A stretch of DNA of 64,000 nucleotides from Promicromonospora sp049532985 (GTDB lineage Bacteria > Actinomycetota > Actinomycetes > Actinomycetales > Cellulomonadaceae), in contig NZ_CP186693.1 in the NCBI RefSeq assembly GCF_049532985.1, forward strand, positions 2,976,001 to 3,040,000, read 5' to 3'. A program made the position numbers and the translations under genes. The stretch's first letter is position 1. Every line of letters starts with the position of its first letter. The notes beneath the pieces are model-generated. The model searched no databases and was not told the origin of the DNA. It saw only the letters and a program-made list of their open reading frames with translations. Shown piece after piece: positions 16,179 through 25,800 of the stretch.

Positions 16179-16907
16179 ATGCCTCGCGAGCTGATCGACC
16201 TGCTCTGGCGCGACCACCCGGCCGCGCCGCAGGGCGGCGCACGCGGCCCGCGGTCCCGCGTCACCACGAGCGCGGTGGTCGACGCCGCCTGCACCCTGGC
16301 CGACGCCGAGGGCCTCGCCGCCGTCTCGGTACGCCGCCTGGGCGAGGCGCTGGGCATCTCGACGATGTCGGTCTACACGCACGTCAACGGCCGCGACGAC
16401 CTGCTGGTGCTGATGGCCGACACCACGTACGCGCGCATGGCGCGGCCCGACCACGGCGCCGCCGGCTGGCGGGACCGGGTGCGCCGGGTGGCCGGGGCGA
16501 ACCTCGCCCTGCTGCTGGAGCACCCGTGGCTCCTGGAGATCGACGACGAGCGCACGGCGTTCGGCCCGGGCACCATCGCCAGGTACGACCACGAGCTGCA
16601 CGCGCTGGACCCGCTCGGCCTGGACGACGTGGCCCGCGACGCGGCGCTCACCTTCGTGCTCGACTTCGTGCGCGGCGCCGCGCGGGCCAGACGCCGGGCG
16701 CCGCAGGCCGACGAGATGCCGCAGGCGTGGGCCCGGTGGGCGGGCCGGCTCGCGGAGTACCTCGGGGACGCGCACCCGCTCGCGCAGCGGGTGGGCAGCG
16801 CCGCGGGCGAGGCGATGAACGCGCCGTCCAGCCCCGCCCACGCGTGGGAGTTCGGCCTGGCCCGCGTGCTCGACGCCCTGGGCGCCCTGGAGGAGCCGGA
16901 CGCCTGA
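16179..16907 (+). CDS. TetR-family regulator
   Basis: This 242-residue regulator has its helix-turn-helix at VSVRRLGEALGISTMSVYTHV (about residues 49-69), preceded by RSRVTTSAVVDAACTLADAEG. The leading segment of about 25 residues (MPRELIDLLWRDHPAAPQGG) and the long C-terminal domain are those of TetR-class C-terminal regulators. ATG 16179 has TGGAGA upstream. The shared intergenic operator suggests that it controls itself and the VOC gene. Confidence 0.9.
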   Translation: MPRELIDLLWRDHPAAPQGGARGPRSRVTTSAVVDAACTLADAEGLAAVSVRRLGEALGISTMSVYTHVNGRDDLLVLMADTTYARMARPDHGAAGWRDRVRRVAGANLALLLEHPWLLEIDDERTAFGPGTIARYDHELHALDPLGLDDVARDAALTFVLDFVRGAARARRRAPQADEMPQAWARWAGRLAEYLGDAHPLAQRVGSAAGEAMNAPSSPAHAWEFGLARVLDALGALEEPDA

Positions 16908-16930
16908 GCGTCCACCCCGCCCAGAGCACG

Positions 16931-17521
16931 TCAGGGCTGGTGGGGGTCCTCGTTGCGCAGGCGCGGCTCCGTGCGGTTCTTCGGCTTGACGCCTGACTTG
17001 TCGGCATAGAAGGCGCGGATCGTGTCCATGTCGGAACGGACGTCGCCCGTGAGCTCGATGCTCGGCCCGAGGCCCGCGACCTTGGCGACGCCGTCGACGT
17101 AACCGAGGGTCACGGGAAGGCCCGCCTTGAGCGCGATCCGGTAGAAGCCCGACTTCCAGTACCCGGACCCGGCGCCGCGCGTGCCCTCCGGCGTCACGAC
17201 GAGATGGAACTCCTCGCCGCGCGCCACGGCGTCGAGGATCTCGTCCACGATGCTCGCCGGGTCCTTCCGGTCGACCGGGATGCCGCCGAGCGAGCGCATG
17301 ACAGCGCCCATCGGCCCCTTGAACCAGGAGTCCTTGATGAGGAACCGGATCCTGAGGTCCATGTCGAACGCGATGGCCAGCATGAGGAAGAAGTCGGTGT
17401 TCGACGTGTGCGGGGCGCCGATGAAGACCGTGGGCCGGGTCGGGGCCGGTTCGGAGCGCATCCGGTAGCCGGTGACGGCCCAGATCAGTCGCGCGACGGC
17501 CCGGCGGATGGTGCGTGACAT
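16931..17521 (-). CDS. 1-acylglycerol-3-phosphate acyltransferase family protein
   Basis: This 196-residue acyltransferase has the catalytic H-x4-D motif in APHTSNTDF, the motif III TPEGTRG and an RSLGGIPVDRK segment. Such enzymes add a fatty acyl group to lysophosphatidic acid or related acceptors at the membrane face. ATG 17521 has GAGGA upstream. It lies 82 nt after the flavoprotein gene on the same strand, so both may belong to lipid or isoprenoid membrane metabolism. Confidence 0.85.
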   Translation of the reverse strand: MSRTIRRAVARLIWAVTGYRMRSEPAPTRPTVFIGAPHTSNTDFFLMLAIAFDMDLRIRFLIKDSWFKGPMGAVMRSLGGIPVDRKDPASIVDEILDAVARGEEFHLVVTPEGTRGAGSGYWKSGFYRIALKAGLPVTLGYVDGVAKVAGLGPSIELTGDVRSDMDTIRAFYADKSGVKPKNRTEPRLRNEDPHQP

Positions 17522-17603
17522 CGTCGTCCTCGAGTCGGGGGTGGATCGGTGGAGACCTGCGGAAAACAGGCAGAATCTCAATTCTGACAGACCCTGCGAG
17601 AGG

Positions 17604-18887
17604 TCAACGACCCGCCCGCGCCACCCGTTCCCGGCCCCGCAGCAGGGGCCGCAGACTGCTCCCGGCCAGGCGCAGCAGCCCGCGCGAGCCGGCCGACTGC
17701 TCGTCGAACAGCATGAGCGCCACGTGCGCCATCGCCTCGTCCGACGCCGCCACCGCACGGGTCGCGATGCCCGCCCAGAGCCGGGAGCTCATGAGCCGCT
17801 GCGCCAGGTAGCACTCCCGGTAGTGCCGGGCGAACCGGCGCTGGTGCGCCCGCTCGAAACCGGCCAGCGCAGCCGGCAGCCGCTCCCCGCGCCAGTCCTG
17901 GCCCGCGCGGTCGAGCGCCCCGAGGTGCTCCGCGAGCTGCACACCCGCCGCCATGCCATAGAAGATGCCCTCGCCGCTCAGCGGGTTGATGGTCGCGGCG
18001 GCGTCACCGAGCAGCACCGCGGCGCGCCCCGGCGCCGTCATCGGGGTGCGGGCCGCGGCGTGCGGCAGCTGGTGCGTCGCGATCCGCTCCAGCCCGGACA
18101 CCTCGAACCCGCGCCGGCGCAGGTCCTCGACGTACAGGTCGAACAGGTCGCGCAGGGTGCGGCCGTGCCGCTCGGTCTGCCGCCGCAGGTGCTCCACCGG
18201 GAGGCCGACGCCGATGTTGGCACCGTCGCCGGGCAGCGGGAAGACCCAGCCGTAGACCGGCAGGAGGGACTCGAGGAAGTCGAACCGCAGCGTGTCGCTC
18301 ACCGGCTTCTCCGGGTGCGTCACCGTGCCGTAGGCGCGCATCGCGACGTGCGTGTGCCGCATCGGGGGACGCTCGACGCCGAGGGTCCGCCGCACCGCGG
18401 AGTAGGCGCCGTCCGCCCCGATCACCAGGTCGAACGTCGTGTCGCCGTCGGGCAGCGGGACCTGCTCCGCGCCCGCCACCGGCGTCATGCCCGGGAACGC
18501 GACACCCTCGCGGACCTCCGCGCCCGCGTCGCGGGCCGCGCCCAGCAGCAGGTCGTCCAGCACCAGCCGCGGCGTGACGTACCCGGCCAGGTCGTGACCG
18601 TCCATGAACGGGCCGCGCGCGAACGCCTCCACACCGCCCGGACCGCTGATGGCCACGGACATCGGCATGTGGAAGCGGTCCAGCAGGCCCGACAGGCCCA
18701 GCCCGTCGAGCACGCGCCGCGCACCCGGGCCGAGGCCGTCGCCGCAGGTCTTGTCGCGCGGGAACGTCGCCTTGTCGATCACCGTGACGTGCGCGCCGGG
18801 CAGCTCGCGCCGCAGGGCCACCGCGGTCGCGGCCCCGGTGGGACCACCGCCCACGACCAGGATCCGGGGTGCGTTGTCGCCGACCAC
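17604..18887 (-). CDS. Geranylgeranyl reductase family FAD-dependent oxidoreductase
   Basis: The 427-residue flavoprotein has the N-terminal FAD motif ILVVGGGPTGAATAVAL, the CGDGLGPGARRVLD segment usual in geranylgeranyl reductases, and the second FAD motif VLLGDAAATINPLSGEGI near residue 290. Actinobacterial members often saturate the menaquinone or polyprenyl side chain; that is inferred here. GTG 18887 follows TAGGGT by 7 nt, so the mRNA is likely leaderless. The C-terminal tail is basic. Confidence 0.85.
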   Translation of the reverse strand: MVGDNAPRILVVGGGPTGAATAVALRRELPGAHVTVIDKATFPRDKTCGDGLGPGARRVLDGLGLSGLLDRFHMPMSVAISGPGGVEAFARGPFMDGHDLAGYVTPRLVLDDLLLGAARDAGAEVREGVAFPGMTPVAGAEQVPLPDGDTTFDLVIGADGAYSAVRRTLGVERPPMRHTHVAMRAYGTVTHPEKPVSDTLRFDFLESLLPVYGWVFPLPGDGANIGVGLPVEHLRRQTERHGRTLRDLFDLYVEDLRRRGFEVSGLERIATHQLPHAAARTPMTAPGRAAVLLGDAAATINPLSGEGIFYGMAAGVQLAEHLGALDRAGQDWRGERLPAALAGFERAHQRRFARHYRECYLAQRLMSSRLWAGIATRAVAASDEAMAHVALMLFDEQSAGSRGLLRLAGSSLRPLLRGRERVARAGR

Positions 18888-18974
18888 GCCGTCGACCCTA
18901 GTCCCGCGCCCGCCGCCGGGCCAGGGCGGGCACGGTGCCGGCCGGCCGGGCGACCGGCAGCTCGGCGGGCCGGC

Positions 18975-19355
18975 TCAGCGCCGTGACCTGCGGTCGGTGA
19001 CGTCCTCGGCCGTCCCCGGGATCGTCTTTCCCGACGGCGCGGGGCCCGGGCGCCGGGCGTCCGACGACGTGCTGCCCGGCGCCGCGCCGTCCGCCGGGGC
19101 GTTGCCGCCCTGGGGGGCCGTGCCGGTCGCGCCCGGGTCCGTGCGGTGCCTGCGGAAGCGCTGCACCGCCTTGAAGAGCGTGACCCCGGCGATGACGATC
19201 GCGATCGCGTCGTCACCCAGGCCGAGCGGCCCCAGCACACCCTCCGACAGCAGGTCGATCGGGCTCGCCACGTACCCCGCGCCCGCGATGAACGTGAGGA
19301 TCTCCTGCCAGGTGAACTTCCTGGGATCCTTGCCCCGCTTGTTTTCCTCGCCCAT
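18975..19355 (-). CDS. DUF1232 (YkvA-like) membrane protein
   Basis: The 126-residue protein has a short basic N-terminus, a helix (FTWQEILTFIAGAGYVASP) followed by IDLLSEGVLGPLGLGDDAI and another helix, the DUF1232 core in which an SPIDLLPE-type motif is conserved. The C-terminal 50 residues are Pro/Gly/Ala-rich and look disordered. Function is unknown. It reads towards the flavoprotein gene on the same strand. Confidence 0.78.
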   Translation of the reverse strand: MGEENKRGKDPRKFTWQEILTFIAGAGYVASPIDLLSEGVLGPLGLGDDAIAIVIAGVTLFKAVQRFRRHRTDPGATGTAPQGGNAPADGAAPGSTSSDARRPGPAPSGKTIPGTAEDVTDRRSRR

Positions 19356-19426
19356 GCCCCGGAACGTAACGGAGAACGGGGCGACTCGCCAGGGATGTAC
19401 GAATCATCCGGTTCGTGACGTCCGAC

Positions 19427-20110
19427 TCAGACGTCGATCGGGCGCCTGTCCTCCACGAGACGCGACGTGTACCCCGCGCCCACCAGCCGGTCGAACGACC
19501 CCAGCACCTCGTCCGGCACGTCCTCCTCGTGCGCGATGAAGCCGAGCTCGGCGTAGAGGGTGAGCCGCTGCGTCTCGCCGACGAGCATGTCGACCACGCG
19601 GTCGGCGTCACCGATGGTCTCGACGTACGCGTCGAGCCCGAGGGGCCGCGAGACGCACAGCACGTCGACCTCCGGCCAGACCACCCGGCACGTCGCGAAC
19701 GCACGCCGCTGCTGGTACGGGTGGGAGACGAGGAGCACGGAGGACGGCTCGATGTCGTGCTCCGCGAGCACCTTGCGGCTGTACTCCAGGTTCTCGCTGG
19801 TGTTCGTGGCCGCCGGCTCCACGAGCACCGCGCCGGCGGGCACGCCACGGGCCACCGCGTGGTCGCGGTAGCCGAAGGCCTCCCCCTCCGGGAAGGCGTC
19901 GACCGTGGTGGGCGCGTTCGCCCCGGTGAAGACGATCTGCTGGAACAGACCCTCGAGGTAGAGGTCGGCGGTGTAGTCGGCGACCCCCAGGTCGTGACCG
20001 CCCAGGCCGATGCAGACGTCGACGGCGCGCGGCTCGTGCCGCAGGTCGTGGAACGCCCACAGCGTCTCTACGTCCTCCCGCACCGCGGCGGGGATCATGA
20101 CGTTCGGCAT
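19427..20110 (-). CDS. YdcF/SanA-like DUF218 protein
   Basis: This 227-residue protein has the DUF218 layout: VDVCIGLGGHDLGVADY, IVFTGANAPTT, ATNTSENLEYSRKVL and VLLVSHPYQQRRAFATC. YdcF binds S-adenosylmethionine; other members act in envelope integrity. It lacks the membrane anchor of SanA and should be cytosolic. The sequence TATGGT 6 nt before ATG 20110 suggests a leaderless start. Confidence 0.82.
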   Translation of the reverse strand: MPNVMIPAAVREDVETLWAFHDLRHEPRAVDVCIGLGGHDLGVADYTADLYLEGLFQQIVFTGANAPTTVDAFPEGEAFGYRDHAVARGVPAGAVLVEPAATNTSENLEYSRKVLAEHDIEPSSVLLVSHPYQQRRAFATCRVVWPEVDVLCVSRPLGLDAYVETIGDADRVVDMLVGETQRLTLYAELGFIAHEEDVPDEVLGSFDRLVGAGYTSRLVEDRRPIDV

Positions 20111-20196
20111 ATGACGACCATATTGCTCGGTGGAACGACGGGCACGACGAGACCTCCCCTACGGAGACAAGGTAGCGGACCTGGACGAAACCGCCC

Positions 20197-20523
20197 CTAC
20201 CGGCCGGATTCGTCCGCAGCCGCCTCCTCGTCCTTCCCGGCAGCGACCGCGTGGTCCTCGAGCTTGCCCGTGAAGAGGTCGTAGTACTGCACGTGCAGGT
20301 GGTACCCGGCGCCGAGGGCGATGCGGCGGATCATCCCCAGCGTGGGCTCGACCTGCCCGGACTCGATACGGCTGATCGTGGACGTGGGGACGCCCGCCAG
20401 CACCGCCAGGGAACTCATGCTGAGCTTTCGCTCGGCACGGATCCTGACAACGATCTGGGCTGCGGTCGTGAGCAAGGCGCCCTCCCGTCGACGCTCGGAC
20501 ATCAAGAACGTGCCATGACGCAC
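20197..20523 (-). CDS. XRE-family transcriptional regulator
   Basis: This protein of up to 108 residues has a Cro/C1-type helix-turn-helix: LSMSSLAVLAGVPTSTISRI then ESGQVEPTLGMIRRIALGAG. A short C-terminal extension is Ala/Glu rich. The start may be GTG 20523 or ATG 20502 (MSERRRE); no clear Shine-Dalgarno decides it. It is divergent from jetA and a 46-bp inverted repeat lies directly upstream of it, so it is a good candidate to control itself and the Wadjet operon. Confidence 0.85.
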   Translation of the reverse strand: MRHGTFLMSERRREGALLTTAAQIVVRIRAERKLSMSSLAVLAGVPTSTISRIESGQVEPTLGMIRRIALGAGYHLHVQYYDLFTGKLEDHAVAAGKDEEAAADESGR

Positions 20524-20524
20524 G

Positions 20525-20570
20525 ACAGGGCTCGCCGGAAAGTGAAGATCTGTTTTCCGGCAAGCCCTGT
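20525..20570. promoter_or_regulatory. 46-bp inverted repeat between the XRE gene and jetA
   Basis: Arms at 20525-20541 and 20554-20570 (ACAGGGCTCGCCGGAAA and TTTCCGGCAAGCCCTGT) pair over 17 positions with one mismatch around a 12-nt loop. It begins 2 nt upstream of GTG 20523. It could be the XRE operator or a hairpin in the leader. Confidence 0.7.
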
Positions 20571-20681
20571 GCGTCCGACTCTATACGTCTATTCCCGTCG
20601 CGGCTCATCGACAGCGGCCCGTGTCGCATGTTTCGTGCGGGGGTGCCGTACCGACACGTTCGCCTACTACTCTCAGCGCCC

Positions 20682-22199
20682 ATGGGTACTGCGAGCTCAC
20701 CGGGCGACGACCCCGCGCCCCGGCAGGCCGCCGCGCACGGGACGGGGCGCCGCGGCCAGGCGGCACGCGCCGTCCGCGCCCTCCTCCAGGAGCACCCCGC
20801 GTGGGTGCTGCTGCGGTCCAGGAACGCCGCGGCAGCCGTCGTCCTGCTGGACCGCAACCTCGGCGCCACCCGCCGCCGGCTGCCCGTGGAGCAGCTCGCC
20901 GACCGTGTCGACGACGACCTGCCCGAGCTCCGGCGTGCCGGGTTCGAGCTGCCCTACTCCGGCTGGTTCTACGTGTCCGAGTGGATCGACGAGGGTGTGC
21001 TGGTACGCCGCCGCGGCCCGCAGGGCCCGGGCGACGCCGGCACCGAGACCGTCGAGCTGTCCGACGGCGCCCTGCTCGCCATCCGCTTCGTCTCCCGGCT
21101 GAGCAGGCCCCATCCCGCCGTCACCCCCTCCCGGCTCGGCGCGGTGCTGGGCGGCCTGCACGCCCTGGCCGACGAGGCCGACCCCGACCCCGAGGCACGC
21201 CTCGCCTCCCTGCTGGAGCAGCGCGCCGAGCTCGACGCACGGATCGAGCGCGCCCGCCGCGGCGACTCGGCGCCCCTGCCGCCGGCCGACGCCGCCGAGC
21301 GCGCCCGTGAGCTGCTCGCGCTCGCCGGTGACATCCCCGCCGACCTGGCCCGGGTCCGCACCGAGCTGGAACGCACCGACCGCGAGCTGCGCCGCCGGCT
21401 GCTGGAGTCCGACGGCTCGCGGGACGCGTTCCTGGACGACATCTACCGCGGCGTCGACCACCTCGCCGAGTCCGAGGCGGGCCGCGGCCTGGTCGCCTTC
21501 CGCGACCTGCTGCGCCAGGCCGAGCACACGGCGCAGGACGACGTCGGGCGCGTGCTCGACACGGTCCACCTGGCACCCGCCGAGGCGTCGGCCCTGCGCC
21601 GGCTGCTGCCCACGCTCCAGGACGCCGCCGACGAGCTCACCGACACCATGGCGAACCTGCGCCGCGCGCTCCAGCGGATGGTGCGCTCCGGCGAGCTCCC
21701 GGCGGAACGCGCGCTGCGGCGCCTGCTCGGCGAGGCGCAGGACGCCGCCCTCGCCGCCGCGGCCGACGTCGCACCCGGCACCGAGATGCGCCTCACGCTG
21801 CCGCTGGGCAGCGTCGCGCCGCGGTCCGTGGGCGGGCTCGCCCCGCACAACCCGGGCGTCGAGGACGCCGAGGCACCACAGGCCGCGCCCGCGCCACCAC
21901 CCCGTGCCGTCTCGCTCACCGCGCTGCGCGCCATGGCCCGCGACTCCGAGATCGACGTCGACGAGCTGCGCGGGCACGTGAACGACGTGATCGACCGGGC
22001 GGAGCGCGCCACCGTCGCCTCGGTGCTGGCCGCGCACCCGGCCACCCAGGGCGCGGCGAGCGTGGTCGGGCTGCTCACGATCGCCGAGGAGCACGGCACG
22101 ACCACGGGCGGCACCGAGGACGTGAGCTGGCGGTCCGCGCGCGGCGTCACCCGCCGGACCGTCCTTCCCCAGCACCAGTTCGAGGAGCGTGTCCCGTGA
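20682..22199 (+). CDS. jetA: Wadjet protein JetA (DUF3375)
   Basis: The 505-residue protein matches DUF3375, the kleisin-like subunit (MksF-type) of Wadjet plasmid-defence systems. Visible family features are the N-terminal winged-helix part (HPAWVLLRSRNAAAAVVLLD, then GWFYVSEWIDEGVLVRR), a Glu/Arg-rich helical middle with IYRGVDHLAESEAGRGLVAF, and a C-terminal segment. ATG 20682 follows TACTCT by 8 nt, so transcription is probably leaderless. Its stop overlaps the jetB GTG by 4 nt. In the complex it should bridge the two JetC ATPase heads. Confidence 0.9.
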   Translation: MGTASSPGDDPAPRQAAAHGTGRRGQAARAVRALLQEHPAWVLLRSRNAAAAVVLLDRNLGATRRRLPVEQLADRVDDDLPELRRAGFELPYSGWFYVSEWIDEGVLVRRRGPQGPGDAGTETVELSDGALLAIRFVSRLSRPHPAVTPSRLGAVLGGLHALADEADPDPEARLASLLEQRAELDARIERARRGDSAPLPPADAAERARELLALAGDIPADLARVRTELERTDRELRRRLLESDGSRDAFLDDIYRGVDHLAESEAGRGLVAFRDLLRQAEHTAQDDVGRVLDTVHLAPAEASALRRLLPTLQDAADELTDTMANLRRALQRMVRSGELPAERALRRLLGEAQDAALAAAADVAPGTEMRLTLPLGSVAPRSVGGLAPHNPGVEDAEAPQAAPAPPPRAVSLTALRAMARDSEIDVDELRGHVNDVIDRAERATVASVLAAHPATQGAASVVGLLTIAEEHGTTTGGTEDVSWRSARGVTRRTVLPQHQFEERVP

Positions 22200-22897
22200 C
22201 AGAACCCGACCTGCCCGGACCCGCCCGGGCCGACCTCCGCGCGGCACGCCCGGGCCGGCCGGCCGGCACGACATCGTCCGCGCCGCCGGCCGGTCGCACC
22301 GGCCGGGAGCCCGACGACGCGGGGACGGCGGGCCGCCTGTGGCCCGACGACCACGGCACCCTGCCCGCTCCTGCCCGCCGCGCGCTGGCGCGGCTCGTGC
22401 GCGGTCCCTACCTCGCGGCCGAGAACGACCCCGACACGTGGCGCGCGCTGCTGACCAACGAGGACGTGGTCCGCGAGCGCCTCGCCGACCAGTACCTCGA
22501 CCTGGTGGTGGACGCCGACGCGCAGGTCGCGTTCGTGCGCGACGTGCCGGCGCCGGACGCCCCGCGCGTGGTGCGCGAGGTGGCCCTCACGTTCCTGGAC
22601 ACGGCGCTCCTGCTGCACCTGCGCGGTCTGCTGCTGGACTCGCCGGACGGCCGGGTCGCGATCAGCCGGGACGAGGCCGCCGACCACCTGGGCGCGTACC
22701 GGCGGCGTGGGGGTGCCTCCCCGATGGACTTCTCCCGGCAGCTTGACGCGACGTGGGCGCGGCTGGTCGAGTCGGGCATGCTGGAGCCGCTCGGCGGCGA
22801 CCGCGCCGCCGTCTCGCCGGTGCTGCGGACCGTGTTCGGCGCGGACCAGGTGGCAGCCCTGAGCACCGAGTACGCCCGACTGGCGAAGGAGAGCTGA
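22196..22897 (+). CDS. jetB: Wadjet protein JetB (DUF4194)
   Basis: This 233-residue protein matches DUF4194, the KITE-like (MksE-type) subunit of Wadjet. The core runs from LARLVRGPYLAAENDPDTW through DQYLDLVVDADAQVAFVR to SPMDFSRQLDATWARLVESG. The first 55 residues are Pro/Ala-rich and longer than needed for the fold. GTG 22196 overlaps the jetA stop (GTGA) and its TGA overlaps the jetC ATG by 1 nt, so all three are translationally coupled. It would bind JetA and regulate the SMC heads. Confidence 0.88.
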   Translation: MTEPDLPGPARADLRAARPGRPAGTTSSAPPAGRTGREPDDAGTAGRLWPDDHGTLPAPARRALARLVRGPYLAAENDPDTWRALLTNEDVVRERLADQYLDLVVDADAQVAFVRDVPAPDAPRVVREVALTFLDTALLLHLRGLLLDSPDGRVAISRDEAADHLGAYRRRGGASPMDFSRQLDATWARLVESGMLEPLGGDRAAVSPVLRTVFGADQVAALSTEYARLAKES

Positions 22898-25800
22898 TGA
22901 CGTCGCCGCATCCTGGACAGTGGCGCCTGGCGCGCATCGAGCTGGTGAACTGGGGCACGTTCTCCGGGCACCACGTGGTGCCGGTGCCGCGCGAGGGCTT
23001 TCTCCTGACGGGCCACTCGGGCTCGGGCAAGTCGTCGGTGGTCGATGCCGTGGCCGCCGTCCTGACGCCGCCGGAGCACCTGCGGTTCAACGCCGCCGCG
23101 GCGGGCACCGGCGCCACGGAGCGCGAGGCGGGCGACCGCGACGTCGTCTCGTACGTGCGCGGCGCGTGGCGGCACCGGACGGACGAGAGCACCGGCGAGG
23201 TGGTACCCGACCACCTGCGCCCGGGAGCCACGTGGTCGGGTGTGCTGCTGCGCTACTCCTCGGGGACGGGCGCGCCCGGCTCCGTGGTGACGCTGGTGCG
23301 CCTGTTCCACCTGACGCGCGGCTCGTCGACGCCGTCCACGCTGCACGTGGTCGTGCCGGGCGAGGCCGGCCTGCTGGACTTCGAGCGGTACGTCCGCTCC
23401 GGCCCCGACGTCGCCGGGGTGACCGCGGCATGGCCGGAGGCGACGGTGAGCGAACGGCACGGACCGTTCGCAGCGGCGTTCACGCAGGCGCTGGGCATCG
23501 GCTCCGAACAGGCGCTGGTGCTGCTGCACCGGACGCAGTCGGCGAAGAACCTGGGCAGCCTGGACGACCTGTTCCGGGGGCACATGCTGGACGAGCCCGG
23601 CACGTTCGGCCTGGCGGCCGAGGCCGTGGAGCAGTTCGCGGACGTGGCGCGCGCGTACGCCGACATCGAGACGTCGCGCCGCCAGATCGAGCACCTGAGC
23701 CGCCTGGCGGCCCTCACCAAGGCGTACGACGAGGGGTCGGCGGCCGGGGTGCGCGCCGCGACGCTGCGCGGGTCGCTGGAGACGTTCAAGGACGCCTGGA
23801 AGCTGGACCTGGCCCACGGCGCGCTGGCCGAGGCGAAGGCGGCCGAGGAGCGCGCGCAGCACCACCGCAAGGCCGCGGACACCGAGGTCGAGGTGGCCGC
23901 CAACACGCACCAGCAGGCGGTGAACGTGCTGGGCGCCCGCGGCGGGCAGGCGCTGGCCACGCAGGCCGACCGGCTGCAGCGGGCGGGCGAGATCGCGGCG
24001 CTGGTCCGCACGCGGCGCGGGGAGCTGGCCACGGACCTGGAGTCCGTCGGCATGACCATGCCCGAGACGTTCGCCGAGTTCGCGGCGCTCAAGGAGAAGG
24101 CCCGGTGGGAGCTGGGCGGCACGCGCCCGCCGGCCACGGGGGCGGTGCCGACGCTGACGGGCGCGGTGCCCGCCGTCACGACGGGCGCGACCCCTGCGGT
24201 GGCCACGGGGGCCACGCCCACGGTCGGTACCGGCGCCACCCCGGCGGTGACGGGAGCCGTCGCCACCGTGAGCCGGCAGCGGGCGCCCGAGGCGCTCGAC
24301 GCGGGCATCCGCGAGGCGCTGGCCGCGCGCTCCGCCGTCGGGCTGCGGCACGAGGCCGTGGCGCAGCGGATCCAGGCGGTGCGGCAGACCCAGACGAACG
24401 TGCCGGCGGAGCTGGCCGCCGCGCGCCGGGCCGTGGCCGAGCAGGCGGGCCTCGACGTCTCCGCGCTGCCGTTCGCGGCCGAGCTGCTGCGCGTGCGGGA
24501 GGAGGACGAGCAGTGGCGCCCCGTGATCGAGGCCGTGCTGCGGCCGTTGGCCACGCTCGTCCTGGTGGCCCCGGCCCACCGGGCCGCCGTGGCCGGCGCC
24601 GTCGCGGCGGGTCCCGGCCTGCGCTACCGCGTGGTCGGTGTGCGCAACGACGCACCCCGGTCCGCCGACGACGCCTCGCTGGTGCACAAGGTCGAGGTGG
24701 CCGACGGCCCGATGGCGGGCTGGCTGCACCGGCGCCTGTCCGAGCAGTACGACTACCTGTGCGTCGACGATCCCTCGGGGCTCGACCTGCACGAACGTGC
24801 CGTGACCCGGGACGGCCTGGTCAAGCACGGACCCGAGGAGATCGAGCAGCCGGAGCTGCCCGGGGTGGAGGACTGGGCGCTCGGCTGGGACGCCGACGAC
24901 CGGCTCGACCAGCTCCTGGAGCTCGCCCGCGAGACCCAGGCGCGCCTCGCGCAGGCCGACGCCGCGGTGGCCGACGCCGTCGCCGAGCAGCGGGAGGCCG
25001 TGCGGCGTCAGCTCACGCTGCGGCACGTGGCCCGGCGCGAGTGGCGCGAGGTGGACATCGAGACCGCCGAGGCCGACCTGACCGACGCGCAGGCGTCGTT
25101 CGACCGGCTGCTCGACGGCACGATGGACCTGCTCCAGGCCTCGCAGGACGTCGCGGCGGCGGAGACCCGGCTGGACCAGGCGCGGGCGGCAGCCGCCGAG
25201 GCCGCCGACGCCCTCGCCGAGGCCCGCGCCCACCGCCGGTCCCTGGAGCGCGTGGTGGCGGAGCTCGGGGACGCCCCGACCACCGCGATCCCGCTCGCGC
25301 ACCGCGAGGAGCTCGAGAAGCGCTACGCGGCCGTGCGCCAGACGGTGACGCACGAGGTGATCGACGACGTCTCCCTGTCGGTGTCCCGCACGCTGGACGC
25401 GGAGCGGGAGGCCGGGCTGCGCTCGTCGGCCGCGGCCGAGCGGGAGATCGTCGGGCTGCTGTCGGAGTTCCGCCGCCGCTGGCCCGCCATCACCCGCGAC
25501 CTCACCGCGCAGGTGGGTGACCGTTCGCGGTACCTCGAGGTGCTCGAACGCATCCGCACCTCCCGGCTGCCCGAGCAGGAGGCGCGGTTCGCCGACCTGC
25601 TCACCGACCAGGCCCGCCGCGCGCTGCGCAAGCTCGCGGCGGAGATCCGGCAGGCGCCCGCCACCATCCGCGAGCGGATCGTCGGCGTCAACGCCTCGCT
25701 GCGCCGCTCCCCGTTCGACACGGACCGGTACCTGGAGATCCGGGTCAAGGAGCGCCGACCCGCGGCCGTGGAGGAGTTCCTGGCCACCCTCGACACGCTC

